A stretch of 64,000 nt of DNA, taken from the NCBI GenBank assembly GCA_016125425.1, contig WGLT01000003.1, positions 203,532-267,531 of the forward strand, written 5' to 3'. The position numbers and the translations under genes are program-made. The notes beneath the pieces are model-generated. The model made no database searches. It was not told the origin of the DNA and saw only the letters and a list, made by a program, of their open reading frames with translations. Numbering within the stretch: position 1 is the first letter of the stretch; every line of letters starts with the position of its first letter. This DNA is from Alphaproteobacteria bacterium (lineage in GTDB: Bacteria; Pseudomonadota; Alphaproteobacteria; Caulobacterales; Parvularculaceae). Of the stretch, positions 18,078-26,508 are shown piece by piece.

Positions 18078-18404
18078 CTATTTCAACGCGTCCTTCGCGC
18101 AGTTCGCTGCCGGCATGAACCCAAGCGGCAGCCCGGAAGAAGGCTCGATCAGAAATCGGGCGACGGCGTTTTCAGAGGTTCCCGAGGAAACGCGTTCATC
18201 ATGCCAGACAAACATGCCGGCGCCGATATCGAGGCGCGGCCCGAGTTGCGGCGCGCTGATATTCGCAGGCGGGAAATAAGGCGCAGCGTCGGGCCGGACC
18301 GCGCAGTGTCGCGAGCTGACTTCGATTGTCCGCGCATCGGCGTCCGCCGCGCCGATTAACAGGGCGCAGGCGACAAATATGATGAAGGCAGCGGTTCGGC
18401 GCAT
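18078..18404 (-). CDS. Small secreted protein of unknown function
   Basis: This 108-aa protein has a clear signal peptide (MRRTAAFIIFVACALLIGAADADA). The mature part of about 84 residues has two cysteines (near residues 34 and 102) that could form a disulfide, and several Pro/Gly turns. I recognise no family. It lies 73 bp upstream of luxR on the same strand, so readthrough into luxR is possible. Its codon use looks like the neighbours. Confidence 0.65.
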   Translation of the reverse strand: MRRTAAFIIFVACALLIGAADADARTIEVSSRHCAVRPDAAPYFPPANISAPQLGPRLDIGAGMFVWHDERVSSGTSENAVARFLIEPSSGLPLGFMPAANCAKDALK

Positions 18405-18521
18405 GACGAGATCACGGATTCAAAAATCGCGCCTGCGCCGGCGGATCGCGAATTCGTTAACCACCGCGGGATGGGCCTCGCAAAGCGTCCGCGCCGATCG
18501 CGTCCGTCATCCTGGAAAGCT

Positions 18522-18606
18522 TGGTGCGGTCGAGAGGACTCGAACCTCCACGGATTGCTCCACAGCGACCTCAACGCTGCGCGTCTACCAGTTCCGCCAC
18601 GACCGC
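18522..18606 (-). tRNA. tRNA-Leu (anticodon GAG)
   Basis: On the minus strand the sequence folds as a class II tRNA. The acceptor arms are GCGGTCG (18600-18606) and CGACCGC (18526-18532), with A73 and an encoded CCA. The D-arm contains GAACTGGTAGACGC. The anticodon stem CAGCG/CGCTG closes loop TTGAGGT, giving anticodon GAG. A long variable arm and the T-arm GGTTCGAGTCC follow. Length with CCA is 85 nt, as expected for tRNA-Leu. Confidence 0.95.
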
Positions 18607-18790
18607 ACTGAACCCCTGCAGGCCCTTTTATTCCTGAGGCGGCCCGCAAAGCGAGCGGCGGGGATAGCAAAAGCGCGAGAGCGTGTGAAGTCCTTCGAGC
18701 GCCCGGCTAGCAGATTATCGCGGGACTTCGCTTTCGCCCCAAGCCGCCCTAGAAAGCCGCGGCAGACGCTGTCCTGCGGACTGGAGCGCG

Positions 18791-19498
18791 ATGAGACAAC
18801 CGCTGACATCCGACCTCCGCCCTGTAATTCCCGTCGGCTGGGCCGTCTCGGCGGGCAGGATCGCTTACCCCGATGCGGTGCAGGCCATGGAGGCGCGCGC
18901 GGCCGCGATACGCCAGGGGGAGGCGGGCGAACTCGTCTGGCTCGTCGAACACCCCCCGCTCTACACGGCCGGAACCAGCGCCCGGCCCGAGGACCTGCTC
19001 AATCCGGGGGCGTTTCCCGTCTTCAAGAGCGCGCGCGGCGGCCAGTTCACCTATCACGGGCCCGGGCAGCGCGTCGCCTATGTCATGCTCGACCTCGCCG
19101 AGCGCGGGCGGGACGTGCGCGCCTTCGTCGGCGCGCTCGAGGCGTGGGTCATCGCCGCCCTCAGGCGTTTCAATGTGATTGGCGAAACGCGCGAGGACCG
19201 CGTGGGGGTCTGGGTGGATCGCACGACGCCCGGCGGGCCTCCCCGAGAAGACAAGATCGCCGCGATTGGCGTGCGCATCCGCCGGTGGGTCTCGTTCCAC
19301 GGCGTCGCCTTGAATGTGGAGCCGGACCTTTCGCATTTCGCCGGGATCGTCCCCTGCGGGGTCTCCACGCCCGGATACGGCGTCACGAGCCTTGCGGAGC
19401 TCGGCCGTCCGGCGACCATGGATGAGGCGGATGCGGCCCTGCGCGCGTCCTTCGCCGAAGTCTTCGGCCCGACCGTCGACGCCCCCGCCCCGATTTAA
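18791..19498 (+). CDS. lipB: Lipoyl(octanoyl) transferase LipB
   Basis: LipB moves octanoate from acyl carrier protein to lipoyl domains of 2-oxoacid dehydrogenases and the glycine cleavage system. At 235 residues it has the family motifs: [15 protein letters not shown] near residue 50, [20 protein letters not shown], the catalytic Lys in [10 protein letters not shown], and the catalytic Cys in [13 protein letters not shown]. The start at 18791 is the first good ATG. It stands alone between tRNA-Leu and the EF-hand gene. Confidence 0.95.
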   Translation: MRQPLTSDLRPVIPVGWAVSAGRIAYPDAVQAMEARAAAIRQGEAGELVWLVEHPPLYTAGTSARPEDLLNPGAFPVFKSARGGQFTYHGPGQRVAYVMLDLAERGRDVRAFVGALEAWVIAALRRFNVIGETREDRVGVWVDRTTPGGPPREDKIAAIGVRIRRWVSFHGVALNVEPDLSHFAGIVPCGVSTPGYGVTSLAELGRPATMDEADAALRASFAEVFGPTVDAPAPI

Positions 19499-19583
19499 AA
19501 TCGGCAATGTCGGCGCGGCGGAATTTTGCGCTCGCAGGCGAAGCGCTTATCTTTCGGGCAGCGAGCAGAAAAAGGAGGCTCCC

Positions 19584-20414
19584 ATGACGAAGCTGACGGC
19601 CCTGGCTGGCGCAGCCTGTCTCGCGGTCTTCATGGCGGGCGTTTCCAGTGCGCAGGCGCCGCTGACGCCGGAGCCGAGCGGCGGTGATTCGGCGGCCGGT
19701 CAGAGCGCGCCGGCAAACCAGGCGCAGCCGGCCCCCGCCGCCGATGATGCGGCGACCGCAGCACAGGAAGAGCCGGCGCCGGTCGATCCCGACAACATGG
19801 CGGACAGCCTGAACTCCCAACAACAATTGAAACAGACCTTCACGCTGAAGCGGACCATCAATGGCAAAGTGACGGACACTGAGCGGCGCACTGTCATCTA
19901 TGACAAGAACGCGCCTTCGCGCCCGACTGAAGCGGGCGGGAGTCCGGTGAAAAGCCTCCTCGATGACTTCGCGCGTGAGGTTCTGACCCGCACCCAGGCC
20001 TTTGAGGAAGCGAGAATCGATTTCGCACGCGCCGACATCAACCGCGACGGCGCGCTGGATGAATCCGAATTCGTGCCGCTTGTCATGTCATGGAACGACA
20101 ATAAAAAGCGCGAAGCGCCGGCGAGCGATGCGGAGGCGGCCCGTCAGCGCGAATTCGACGCGTTTGTCGACCAATTGGCGCCCGATGAAGCGAAAGCGGA
20201 ATCGGAACAGGCCGCCCGGCGAAAATTCCAGGCGCTGACGAACGGCGCCGCCCTATTGCCCCGGAAGGACTACATCGCATCCTATCTCGCCGAATTCGAC
20301 GCCGTTGATGCGAATGGCGACGGCATGCTGCGCGGCGCAGAACTGATGCGCTTCCGCGCGCTCAACAAGGGCGAACCCATCGCATCGAACGAGACGGACG
20401 AGGCCTCACAGTAA
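19584..20414 (+). CDS. Secreted EF-hand calcium-binding protein
   Basis: An AAAGGAGG Shine-Dalgarno precedes the ATG at 19584, so I do not use a longer in-frame extension back to 19314, which overlaps lipB. The 276-aa product has a signal peptide (MTKLTALAGAACLAVFMAGVSSA), an Ala/Pro/Gln-rich low-complexity linker (about 24-75), and two recognisable EF-hand loops: DINRDGALDESEF and DANGDGMLRGAEL. Calcium binding in the periplasm is likely; the target is unknown. Its 3' end overlaps the convergent ATP12 gene by 9 bp. Confidence 0.85.
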   Translation: MTKLTALAGAACLAVFMAGVSSAQAPLTPEPSGGDSAAGQSAPANQAQPAPAADDAATAAQEEPAPVDPDNMADSLNSQQQLKQTFTLKRTINGKVTDTERRTVIYDKNAPSRPTEAGGSPVKSLLDDFAREVLTRTQAFEEARIDFARADINRDGALDESEFVPLVMSWNDNKKREAPASDAEAARQREFDAFVDQLAPDEAKAESEQAARRKFQALTNGAALLPRKDYIASYLAEFDAVDANGDGMLRGAELMRFRALNKGEPIASNETDEASQ

Positions 20415-21122
20415 TCGCAACCAGCGCGCCGTCCTGAGGAAATCGGCTTTGAGGCGCGATTCGCGCGCGGCCGCCTCGCTGTCGGCGCCCCAACGTTCGG
20501 ACTGGAAACGCTCGTCGAGACGCGACGCGGCGAAAATGTCCTCCGCAGCGAACGCGTCCGCTTCAAGCGCCATGGCGAGCACCGCTGAGCCTGTAATTTC
20601 GGCGGCGGTTTTCACGCCGACCAGACGCCAATGGTCCATCGCTTCAAGACGCAGACGCGCGGCCTCAATAAGCGCAGGGCTCTGTTCGACGGAGACGACG
20701 CCCGCCGTCACGCGCAGATCTGCGCCGAGCGCTTCGCGCGCCCAGTCGACATAGGGCGTCCACTGCGCACTTTGTCGCTCTATCAGCGCGGCGGGTTCGT
20801 CGGCGCGGTAGCAGAGAAGATCCGAACGCAGATAGGAGAGAATCGAGTTGATCCACGCTTGGCGATCCTTCCCGCCCAAATCGATGGCGGTCGAGGCGAG
20901 CCGGGTCAGCATCATGGCGTCAAAGTCGACGGTTTCTCCCTCGCCGCCCCATTCCTCAGCCAAGGCGGCGCCGAGCGCGCGCGTCGGCGCCGCCAGCGGC
21001 GCGCGGGCGGGCGTGCGCGCTTCCTTTCCATCGAGACGCAGGACGAACACACCGTTTTCGGGCGCGATGTCGACGCTTTTGTAGAATTTCTTGATCCGGC
21101 GTCCGCCTGAGAGCGGCGTCAT
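20406..21122 (-). CDS. ATP12-family chaperone for F1-ATPase assembly
   Basis: This approximately 238-aa protein matches the ATP12 family, whose mitochondrial member binds the F1 alpha subunit during assembly. Features are RRIKKFYKSVDI and FVLRLDGKEARTPARAPL near the N-terminus, then AEEW, ARLASTAID-like and LLCYRADEP segments, and the C-terminal EDIFAASRLDERFQSERWG. The ATG at 21122 overlaps the stop of the pseudouridine synthase gene (ATGA), indicating coupled translation. In alphaproteobacteria this pairing with an RluC-type gene is common. Confidence 0.9.
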   Translation of the reverse strand: MTPLSGGRRIKKFYKSVDIAPENGVFVLRLDGKEARTPARAPLAAPTRALGAALAEEWGGEGETVDFDAMMLTRLASTAIDLGGKDRQAWINSILSYLRSDLLCYRADEPAALIERQSAQWTPYVDWAREALGADLRVTAGVVSVEQSPALIEAARLRLEAMDHWRLVGVKTAAEITGSAVLAMALEADAFAAEDIFAASRLDERFQSERWGADSEAAARESRLKADFLRTARWLRLL

Positions 21123-22114
21123 TGCAAATCCCTCGGCCAGGTTGCGTCGGCGCATTCGTCGAAATGAAAGAACCGCCAGCTATCGAGCATATGGCCCGAC
21201 AACGCCGCACGGATGGTAATCGGAACGCCGTCCTTGGGATGAGGAAACGTCATTTCGCGGCAAAAGAGGTGCAGCTTGGGCGCGACGCCCTCGAGCCGCG
21301 AGACGGGTCCGCCATATTTGGAATCGCCGACGATCGGCGCGCCCGCCGCCGCGCAATGGACTCGCAACTGGTGCGTTCTGCCCGTACGCGGACGCAGCGC
21401 GAGAAAGCTGACGCCGGCGCCAGCGCCATCGAGAATTTGAAAGTCCGTGACAGCCTTTTTTGCGTCCTCGCCTTCGGCCGGGACGACGCGCTCCCGCTTT
21501 CCTTCGCCGATACGCACCATTCGTTTGGCGATCGGCAGATCGATCGTTCCCTGACGAGGATGCGGCGCGCCGGCGACCAGCGCCCAGTAGGTCTTGTCGA
21601 CTTCGTGACGCTGGAACGCCCCGCCGAGCTTGGCCGCCGCCGCGCGCGTCTTCGCGAGTATGAGAAGGCCGCCCGTATCCCGGTCGAGACGGTGAACGAG
21701 GCGCGGACGTTCGCCGTCTTCCTCCAGCGCCGCGAGCATCCCGTCGATATGGCGCGTCGTCTTCGAGCCGCCCTGCACGGCGAGACCGAAAGGCTTATTG
21801 AGCGCGATCAGCGACTCATCCTCGAAGAGAATAAGAGATTTAAGGAAATCCCTGTCCTCGCGGCGAGCCTTGGCGTTCGGAGCCGGCGCAGGCTTTTCCG
21901 CCGGTTTCTCAGCGATCGGCGGTATGCGGATGGTCTCGCCCGGTTCAAGCCTCCGGCTTGCCTTGACCCGTCCGCCTTCCACCCTGACCTGGCCTTTCCG
22001 CAGCAATTTTTCGAGTTCGCCGTGCTTGAGGTTCGGAAAGTGCGAGCGGAACCAGCGGTCGAGGCGCATGCCCGCTTCGCTTTCGGTCACCTTGATGGTT
22101 TGAACTCGGCTCAT
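21119..22114 (-). CDS. RluC/RluD-family 23S rRNA pseudouridine synthase
   Basis: This 331-aa enzyme isomerises uridine to pseudouridine in rRNA. An N-terminal S4-like RNA-binding domain (about 14-70: GMRLDRWFRSHFP to RLEPGETIRIP) is followed by the catalytic domain with the Asp motif RLVHRLDRDTGGLLILAKT and the C-terminal RTGRTHQLRVHCA. It is the first gene of the unit with the ATP12 chaperone. It is RluC-like by the S4 domain and length, but the exact target uridines cannot be assigned. Confidence 0.92.
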   Translation of the reverse strand: MSRVQTIKVTESEAGMRLDRWFRSHFPNLKHGELEKLLRKGQVRVEGGRVKASRRLEPGETIRIPPIAEKPAEKPAPAPNAKARREDRDFLKSLILFEDESLIALNKPFGLAVQGGSKTTRHIDGMLAALEEDGERPRLVHRLDRDTGGLLILAKTRAAAAKLGGAFQRHEVDKTYWALVAGAPHPRQGTIDLPIAKRMVRIGEGKRERVVPAEGEDAKKAVTDFQILDGAGAGVSFLALRPRTGRTHQLRVHCAAAGAPIVGDSKYGGPVSRLEGVAPKLHLFCREMTFPHPKDGVPITIRAALSGHMLDSWRFFHFDECADATWPRDLQ

Positions 22115-22239
22115 ACCGCTTTTTCCATTCCGAATCCGCGCTCGTCTGCCCTATATAGGAGCCGCCGCCGGGATTCATTTGGACTGCAGCGTCGGCGCGC
22201 TCAAGCCTTTGAGGGAATCACCGCCATGATGGGACGGCG

Positions 22240-22641
22240 ATGAACTGGCAAATCCTTTTTCTTGTCATGGCGGGCGGCGGCCTTGGGGCCGGCGCGCGCT
22301 ATCTCTGCTCTGGCCTGATCGCTGAGATCGCAGGCCCTTCTTTCCCTTGGGGAACTCTCGTCGTCAACGTCGTCGGATCCTTCCTGATCGGCTTTATCAA
22401 CGCCCTTTCAGGGCCCGACGGCCGGCTTTTTATAAGCTCCGAGGCCCGGCAATTCATCATGCTGGGCATTCTCGGGGGTTACACGACTTTTTCCTCTTTC
22501 AGCCTCCAGACGCTCAATCTCATGCGCGATGGCGAATGGCTGCCGGCCGGGGCTAATATCGGCCTCTCATTCGCCCTTTGCATCATCGCCGTCTGGCTCG
22601 GGCACCTCGCCGCCACCTCGTTCAACCAACTCCGAGGATAA
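22240..22641 (+). CDS. crcB: Fluoride ion channel CrcB/Fluc
   Basis: This 133-aa four-helix protein forms the dual-topology fluoride exporter. Visible signatures are GGGLGAGARYLCSGL near the N-terminus, FPWGTLVVNVVGSFLIGF with the conserved Asn, and LGGYTTFSSFSLQ, which supplies the Phe box and Thr/Ser polar track. I see no fluoride riboswitch fold in the 125 bases upstream. It is followed after 3 bp by a DUF190 gene, a known partnership. Confidence 0.95.
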   Translation: MNWQILFLVMAGGGLGAGARYLCSGLIAEIAGPSFPWGTLVVNVVGSFLIGFINALSGPDGRLFISSEARQFIMLGILGGYTTFSSFSLQTLNLMRDGEWLPAGANIGLSFALCIIAVWLGHLAATSFNQLRG

Positions 22642-22644
22642 GCC

Positions 22645-22989
22645 ATGGACATGCCGCGCGACGCCATGCTGCTCCGCATCTTCATCGGCGAGAGCGACCG
22701 TCATGACGGTCGGCCTCTCTATGAAGCAATCGTCACCCGCGCGCGAGAGAGCGAACTCGCCGGAGCGACGGTTTTACGCGCGCCCATGGGGTTCGGCCGG
22801 TCTAGCCGCATGCACACGACAAAGATCCTCCGCCTGTCTGAAGACCTGCCGATCGTTATCGAAATCGTAGACACCGAGGCGAAGATCAAGGCCTTTCTCC
22901 CCATTCTGGATTCGATGATCGGTTCGGGTCTCGTCACGCTCGAAAAGGTGCAGGTTCTGCGTTACGGCGATCGGGCGAACGGGTCGTGA
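22645..22989 (+). CDS. DUF190 domain protein (CrcB-associated, PII-like)
   Basis: This 114-aa protein has the DUF190 pattern: LLRIFIGESDRHDGRPLYEAIVTRARE, then AGATVLRAPMGFGRSSRMHTTKILRLSEDLPIVIEIVDTE, and a C-terminal helix. The fold is related to PII signalling proteins. It starts 3 bp after crcB, so the two are an operon. A regulatory or accessory role in fluoride efflux follows from this repeated association and is not proved. Confidence 0.9.
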   Translation: MDMPRDAMLLRIFIGESDRHDGRPLYEAIVTRARESELAGATVLRAPMGFGRSSRMHTTKILRLSEDLPIVIEIVDTEAKIKAFLPILDSMIGSGLVTLEKVQVLRYGDRANGS

Positions 22990-22990
22990 C

Positions 22991-23335
22991 GTGAAAGCGC
23001 TCGGCGATGCGAGTTTCTTTCACGCGTTCGAGACGATCGCTGACGCCGGCAATCCGGGTCACCACCAAAAAAGCTGGCGCCACGAGGGCGCATGCTGGCG
23101 ACGCGACCGGCAAAGCATATCCTGCGCCGAGTACACCCTGATCGCGGAAGTATTCACCGTCGCGCACGAAACGCGTCCGAAATGGACGCTTCTGGTCGTC
23201 AAAGAACATTGGTGGGCGGGCGAGGAAAAGGACGCCGTCAGGAGCCAGCGCTGGGCGCGTCCGATTTCGGGCCGCCGTTCTGATATTCTCGCCTGGTTTC
23301 GCGCCCGCCAGAACGAGGCCGCCCAGCGCCCGTGA
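22991..23335 (+). CDS. Hypothetical 114-aa protein downstream of crcB-DUF190
   Basis: A GTG at 22991 begins one base after the DUF190 stop. The product is soluble and rich in Trp and His (KSWRHEGACWRRDRQ and WTLLVVKEHWWAGEE). I do not recognise a family. The tight spacing supports it as a third gene of the fluoride unit. Its last 98 bp overlap the end of the convergent sterol desaturase gene, so one of the two C-termini may be shorter in reality. Confidence 0.6.
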   Translation: MKALGDASFFHAFETIADAGNPGHHQKSWRHEGACWRRDRQSISCAEYTLIAEVFTVAHETRPKWTLLVVKEHWWAGEEKDAVRSQRWARPISGRRSDILAWFRARQNEAAQRP

Positions 23336-24083
23336 AGGGCGTCGCAAGAAGCCCGATAAAAGTGCGATCCGAGTGACCTTCGACGCCAATCTTCATGTCC
23401 GGCGCGCGCGGCGAGGCGCTTTTGGTGCGAAAGAGCCGGTCCCAGACGCTAAACACTCCGGAATAGTTCGAATTGGTGTCGCGCCAGACCGCATGGTGGT
23501 GCACCCAATGAATGGATGGCGTTACGACGACGCGTGATAACAGCCTTTCGAATTTCGCCGGCAGATTGAGATTCGAATGATGAAAGATCGTAGCGACCAG
23601 CAGGACCGTCTCGAAGACGACAACATGCGCGAAAGGGATAGCGAAAAGAATAATCGGCGCCATGCGCAATAGCGCCGACAGCGCGATCTCGAAGGCGTGA
23701 AAGCGCAAAGCAGAACTCGAATCGAGAAACTCATCGAGATGATGCGCGGCGTGGAGGCGCCACATCGCTGGCGCCCGGTGATAGGCGCGGTGCAGCCAAT
23801 AGGTCCAGCAGTCCAGGACGATCACGTCGACGATGACTATCGGCCATGCGGCCAGCGCGTCTTGGCGGGTCCAGAGGGCGTGGTCTGACGCCAAGAGCGT
23901 CAAAGGCAGCACGACGACCGGCGAAATCAACAGAACAATCAGCCAGAGGGCGCCATTCGCGAGAAGGCGACCGCACCCCGACGGCGCCGCCGTCTTGGGC
24001 GCAATACGTTCTCCGATAAAGACGCATGCAAACCAGATCCCGACGATCCATGCTTTGAAGACGACGACAGCTTCAAGCGTCAT
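23238..24083 (-). CDS. Sterol desaturase / fatty acid hydroxylase superfamily membrane di-iron enzyme
   Basis: This 281-aa membrane protein has three to four hydrophobic segments and the His-rich di-iron ligands of the family: HRAYH, HAAHH, a single HH in FHHSN, and HWVHHH. These are followed by NSNYSGVFSVWDRLF, the typical C-terminal signature. Such enzymes insert hydroxyl or double bonds into lipids using O2. Its ATG overlaps the stop of a GNAT gene and it lies close to ispA and hpn genes, so an isoprenoid or lipid substrate is plausible. The extreme C-terminus (after about residue 255) is atypical, where it overlaps the opposite gene. Confidence 0.87.
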   Translation of the reverse strand: MTLEAVVVFKAWIVGIWFACVFIGERIAPKTAAPSGCGRLLANGALWLIVLLISPVVVLPLTLLASDHALWTRQDALAAWPIVIVDVIVLDCWTYWLHRAYHRAPAMWRLHAAHHLDEFLDSSSALRFHAFEIALSALLRMAPIILFAIPFAHVVVFETVLLVATIFHHSNLNLPAKFERLLSRVVVTPSIHWVHHHAVWRDTNSNYSGVFSVWDRLFRTKSASPRAPDMKIGVEGHSDRTFIGLLATPFTGAGRPRSGGRETRREYQNGGPKSDAPSAGS

Positions 24084-24508
24084 CGCGCAGGCTCGTCAGC
24101 GAATCGTTTCCAGCCGCGACGCTCAAAACAGGCCGGATGGCGAACCATGCCGATCTTCCCATAAAAGCCGACGGCCTTGGGCGCTGAGATGAGGAAGAAA
24201 TGCGCATATTCGCCGGCCAGCGCGGCGCTTTCCTCAATAAGCCGCTCGCCAATGCCCCGCCCCTGGAAAGCGACGTCGACCGCAAGATCCGAACAATAGC
24301 AGCAGAAGGAAAAATCGGTCACGCATCGCGAAACGCCGACAATCAGGCCGTTTTCATCGCGTGCCGTGACGATGAGATCGGCGTTCTCCAGCATCGTTTC
24401 AATGCGCCTGCGTTCGTTCACCGGCCGGCGCTCAGCGAGCATCGACCGCTTCAGTACGTCGATAAATTCGTCAGCGGAAAGGTCCTGCTCGCGCGCATAG
24501 CTGATCAT
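24080..24508 (-). CDS. GNAT-family N-acetyltransferase
   Basis: This small GNAT enzyme has LAVDVAFQGRGIGERLIEES, which contains the acetyl-CoA-binding QGRGIG loop, and a C-terminal AVGFYGKIGM segment. I prefer the ATG at 24508 (MISYAREQDLSADEF), which matches where related proteins begin; an in-frame ATG at 24544 adds twelve residues. Its stop overlaps the start of the sterol desaturase gene (ATGA), so the two are cotranscribed. The acceptor is unknown. Confidence 0.85.
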   Translation of the reverse strand: MISYAREQDLSADEFIDVLKRSMLAERRPVNERRRIETMLENADLIVTARDENGLIVGVSRCVTDFSFCCYCSDLAVDVAFQGRGIGERLIEESAALAGEYAHFFLISAPKAVGFYGKIGMVRHPACFERRGWKRFADEPAR

Positions 24509-24604
24509 AAGGCGGCCCGTCCGTTGCAAAATCGCCGTGAGCATAGGCCCTGTTCGTCCCGGCGCAATCGCGCACGCGATAATGTGACGACGGACGGACG
24601 GATC

Positions 24605-25492
24605 CTAGCTCTTGCGGCGGAACACGAAATCCGCCGCGCCTTTCAAGGGCGCCGCACGATCGCCGAAGCGGTCGAGATGGGCCTTGGAGCTCGCGACGAG
24701 ATCCTTCGCTTTGTCGCGCGCGCCTTCGGCCCCGAGGAGCTTCACGAAGGTCGCCTTATCCATATCCGCGTCCTGTCCGACCGGCTTGCCGAGAGATTCT
24801 GCGTCTCCGAAAGCGTCAAGAAGGTCATCGACGATTTGAAAGGCCAGACCCAAATCCTCCGCGAAGGCGGCGAGGCACATGACCTCTTCCTCGCTGGCTT
24901 CGCCGACAATGCCGCCTCCGATCGCCGAGAACCGGATGAGGGCGCCGGTTTTCAACCGCTGCAATTCCTCGATCCCCGCGAGATCGAATTCCTTTTGCTC
25001 GGCGTAAATGTCGATCATCTGCCCGCCAACCATGCCGGCCTTTCCTGAGGCGCGGGCGAGTTCGAGTGCGAGCGCGCAGCGAACTTCTGGGTTCGGATGG
25101 GTCTCCCGTTCCGCAAGAATCTCAAAGGCCAAAGTCAAGAGCGCGTCGCCGGCCAGAATCGCCGTGGCGTCGTCATACGCCTTGTGAACGGAAGGGCGTC
25201 CGCGGCGCAAATCGCTATCGTCCATCGCGGGCAGATCGTCATGTATGAGCGAATAGCAATGGATCATCTCGACCGCGCAGCCCGCCCTAACCGAACGTTC
25301 GCGCGGGCAACCGAACATGTCCGCAGCAGCGATCAACAAGAACGGTCGGAGGCGCTTGCCGCCGTCCAGGGCGCCATGGCGCATTGCATCGACGACGCGC
25401 CCGAGCGGGCCGGGACGCCGAGGCAGAAACTCATCGAGCGCTGTCTCAACGAGCGATGCGGTTTCTTTCATAAGAGCGTCGAATTCAGCCAT
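24605..25492 (-). CDS. ispA: Short-chain polyprenyl diphosphate synthase (farnesyl/geranylgeranyl type)
   Basis: This all-helical prenyl synthase of about 295 residues condenses IPP with allylic diphosphates. It has GGKRLRPFLL, the first Asp-rich motif DDLPAMDDSD with YSLIH just before it, and the second motif FQIVDDLLDAFGD followed by GKPVGQDADMDKAT. Chain-length residues (HCYSLIH before the first motif) fit farnesyl diphosphate synthase, although GGPP synthase is possible. I start at MAEFDALM (25492). It sits near ispH and hpn genes that use its product. Confidence 0.88.
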   Translation of the reverse strand: MAEFDALMKETASLVETALDEFLPRRPGPLGRVVDAMRHGALDGGKRLRPFLLIAAADMFGCPRERSVRAGCAVEMIHCYSLIHDDLPAMDDSDLRRGRPSVHKAYDDATAILAGDALLTLAFEILAERETHPNPEVRCALALELARASGKAGMVGGQMIDIYAEQKEFDLAGIEELQRLKTGALIRFSAIGGGIVGEASEEEVMCLAAFAEDLGLAFQIVDDLLDAFGDAESLGKPVGQDADMDKATFVKLLGAEGARDKAKDLVASSKAHLDRFGDRAAPLKGAADFVFRRKS

Positions 25493-25546
25493 TGGTTTCT
25501 CGCAAAGCGGCGCAGAAGGCGTCCTTAACCGGGCTTGCATCTGCGC

Positions 25547-26221
25547 TCAATGGCGGGCCGTCCGTTCGGACACGAAGCCCGCGCCGGCGCAATTCTCACA
25601 CGTCCGCGCAATGAGGCCCCGCCGCCCCCTGCCTCCGCAAGCATCGCACAGCGTTTTCGCCGAGCGCGTCGCCAGAAAGGACTTCAGAATGTCGCTGTGG
25701 CTCCCGGAGCCGGCTTGCGGCGCATGATTGACCGCGAAGCCCCGGGCGGGCTCGCTGGCGGCGAATTTGAATGCGCCAGCCAGGGAAGCCTGCCGGGAAA
25801 GGCCGTGCAGCACGATCATGAGGTCACGTTTCCACGCTTCGAGCACCAGCATGAACTGGCCCTCGTCGAAGGCACCGACCGCCTCGATCCCGGCCAGCAG
25901 ATAGATTTCCCCGTCCGCTTCTAGGCTCGCGATCGACAGGTGGAGATTGCGGTTGATGTCCTCGACCAGCGATTCGTTGGCGTCGAAGCCGACGAACCGG
26001 GCGAGAAAGCCAATTTCGGCGACCCCGCCCGCCGAGCCGGGCCCCTGCGCGAGCGCCACCACGAAATTCACGCCATGATCGGACACGCCATAGAGGGCGA
26101 AGCCCTGCTCCTCGCCGATCATGTCGACGGCCTGGAATTGCCGCTCGAGCGCTTTGACAATTCCGGCGGCCGGCCAGGCCGCTGCCAATGATTTCGACGG
26201 CGCTGAACTAAACTTGAACAT
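25547..26221 (-). CDS. YbjN-like domain fused to a DnaJ-type zinc ribbon
   Basis: The N-terminal part of this 224-aa protein (about 20-140) looks like a YbjN/type III chaperone-like fold: FALYGVSDHGVNFVVALA, then ARFVGF, NRNLHLSIASLEADGEIYLLAGI and a C-terminal helix. The last about 35 residues hold a CxxCxGxG pair (CDACGGRG and CENCAGAG), as in the DnaJ zinc-finger domain. The fusion is unusual. It is transcribed towards ispA, with a 54-bp gap to the chosen ispA start. Function is unknown; a protein-binding role would suit both parts. Confidence 0.65.
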   Translation of the reverse strand: MFKFSSAPSKSLAAAWPAAGIVKALERQFQAVDMIGEEQGFALYGVSDHGVNFVVALAQGPGSAGGVAEIGFLARFVGFDANESLVEDINRNLHLSIASLEADGEIYLLAGIEAVGAFDEGQFMLVLEAWKRDLMIVLHGLSRQASLAGAFKFAASEPARGFAVNHAPQAGSGSHSDILKSFLATRSAKTLCDACGGRGRRGLIARTCENCAGAGFVSERTARH

Positions 26222-26508
26222 CTCTTAAAACCCCTCCCGAACCGGACGCAACGCCCCCTCTGGCTGATCGACGCTACACGAGCCGCTATGGAGGGCCAAC
26301 CGCGGCGCGTTCGATCCGCGACGTTTCCCGCTCCGCGGGACGAACCTGGTAGCATTTATGACCAAAGCGTGTTTTGCGATGCCGCGCAGGACGGTCTATA
26401 CGGACTGGCTCGGCCGATCGGCCGCCATTGCCGCCGCAGCGGCGGCGTGAAATAACCGTGCGACAGTCCGCAGCGGCAAGCCGGACGGCGCAATGTGAGG
26501 GGTACTGT

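Noticed and set aside
22115..22239. Possible fluoride riboswitch before crcB
   Set aside because: I looked for the conserved pseudoknot elements of the crcB motif and did not find them.
21122..22243. Plus-strand frame of 373 codons opposite the pseudouridine synthase
   Set aside because: It is antisense to a well-supported RluC-family gene and has no domain.
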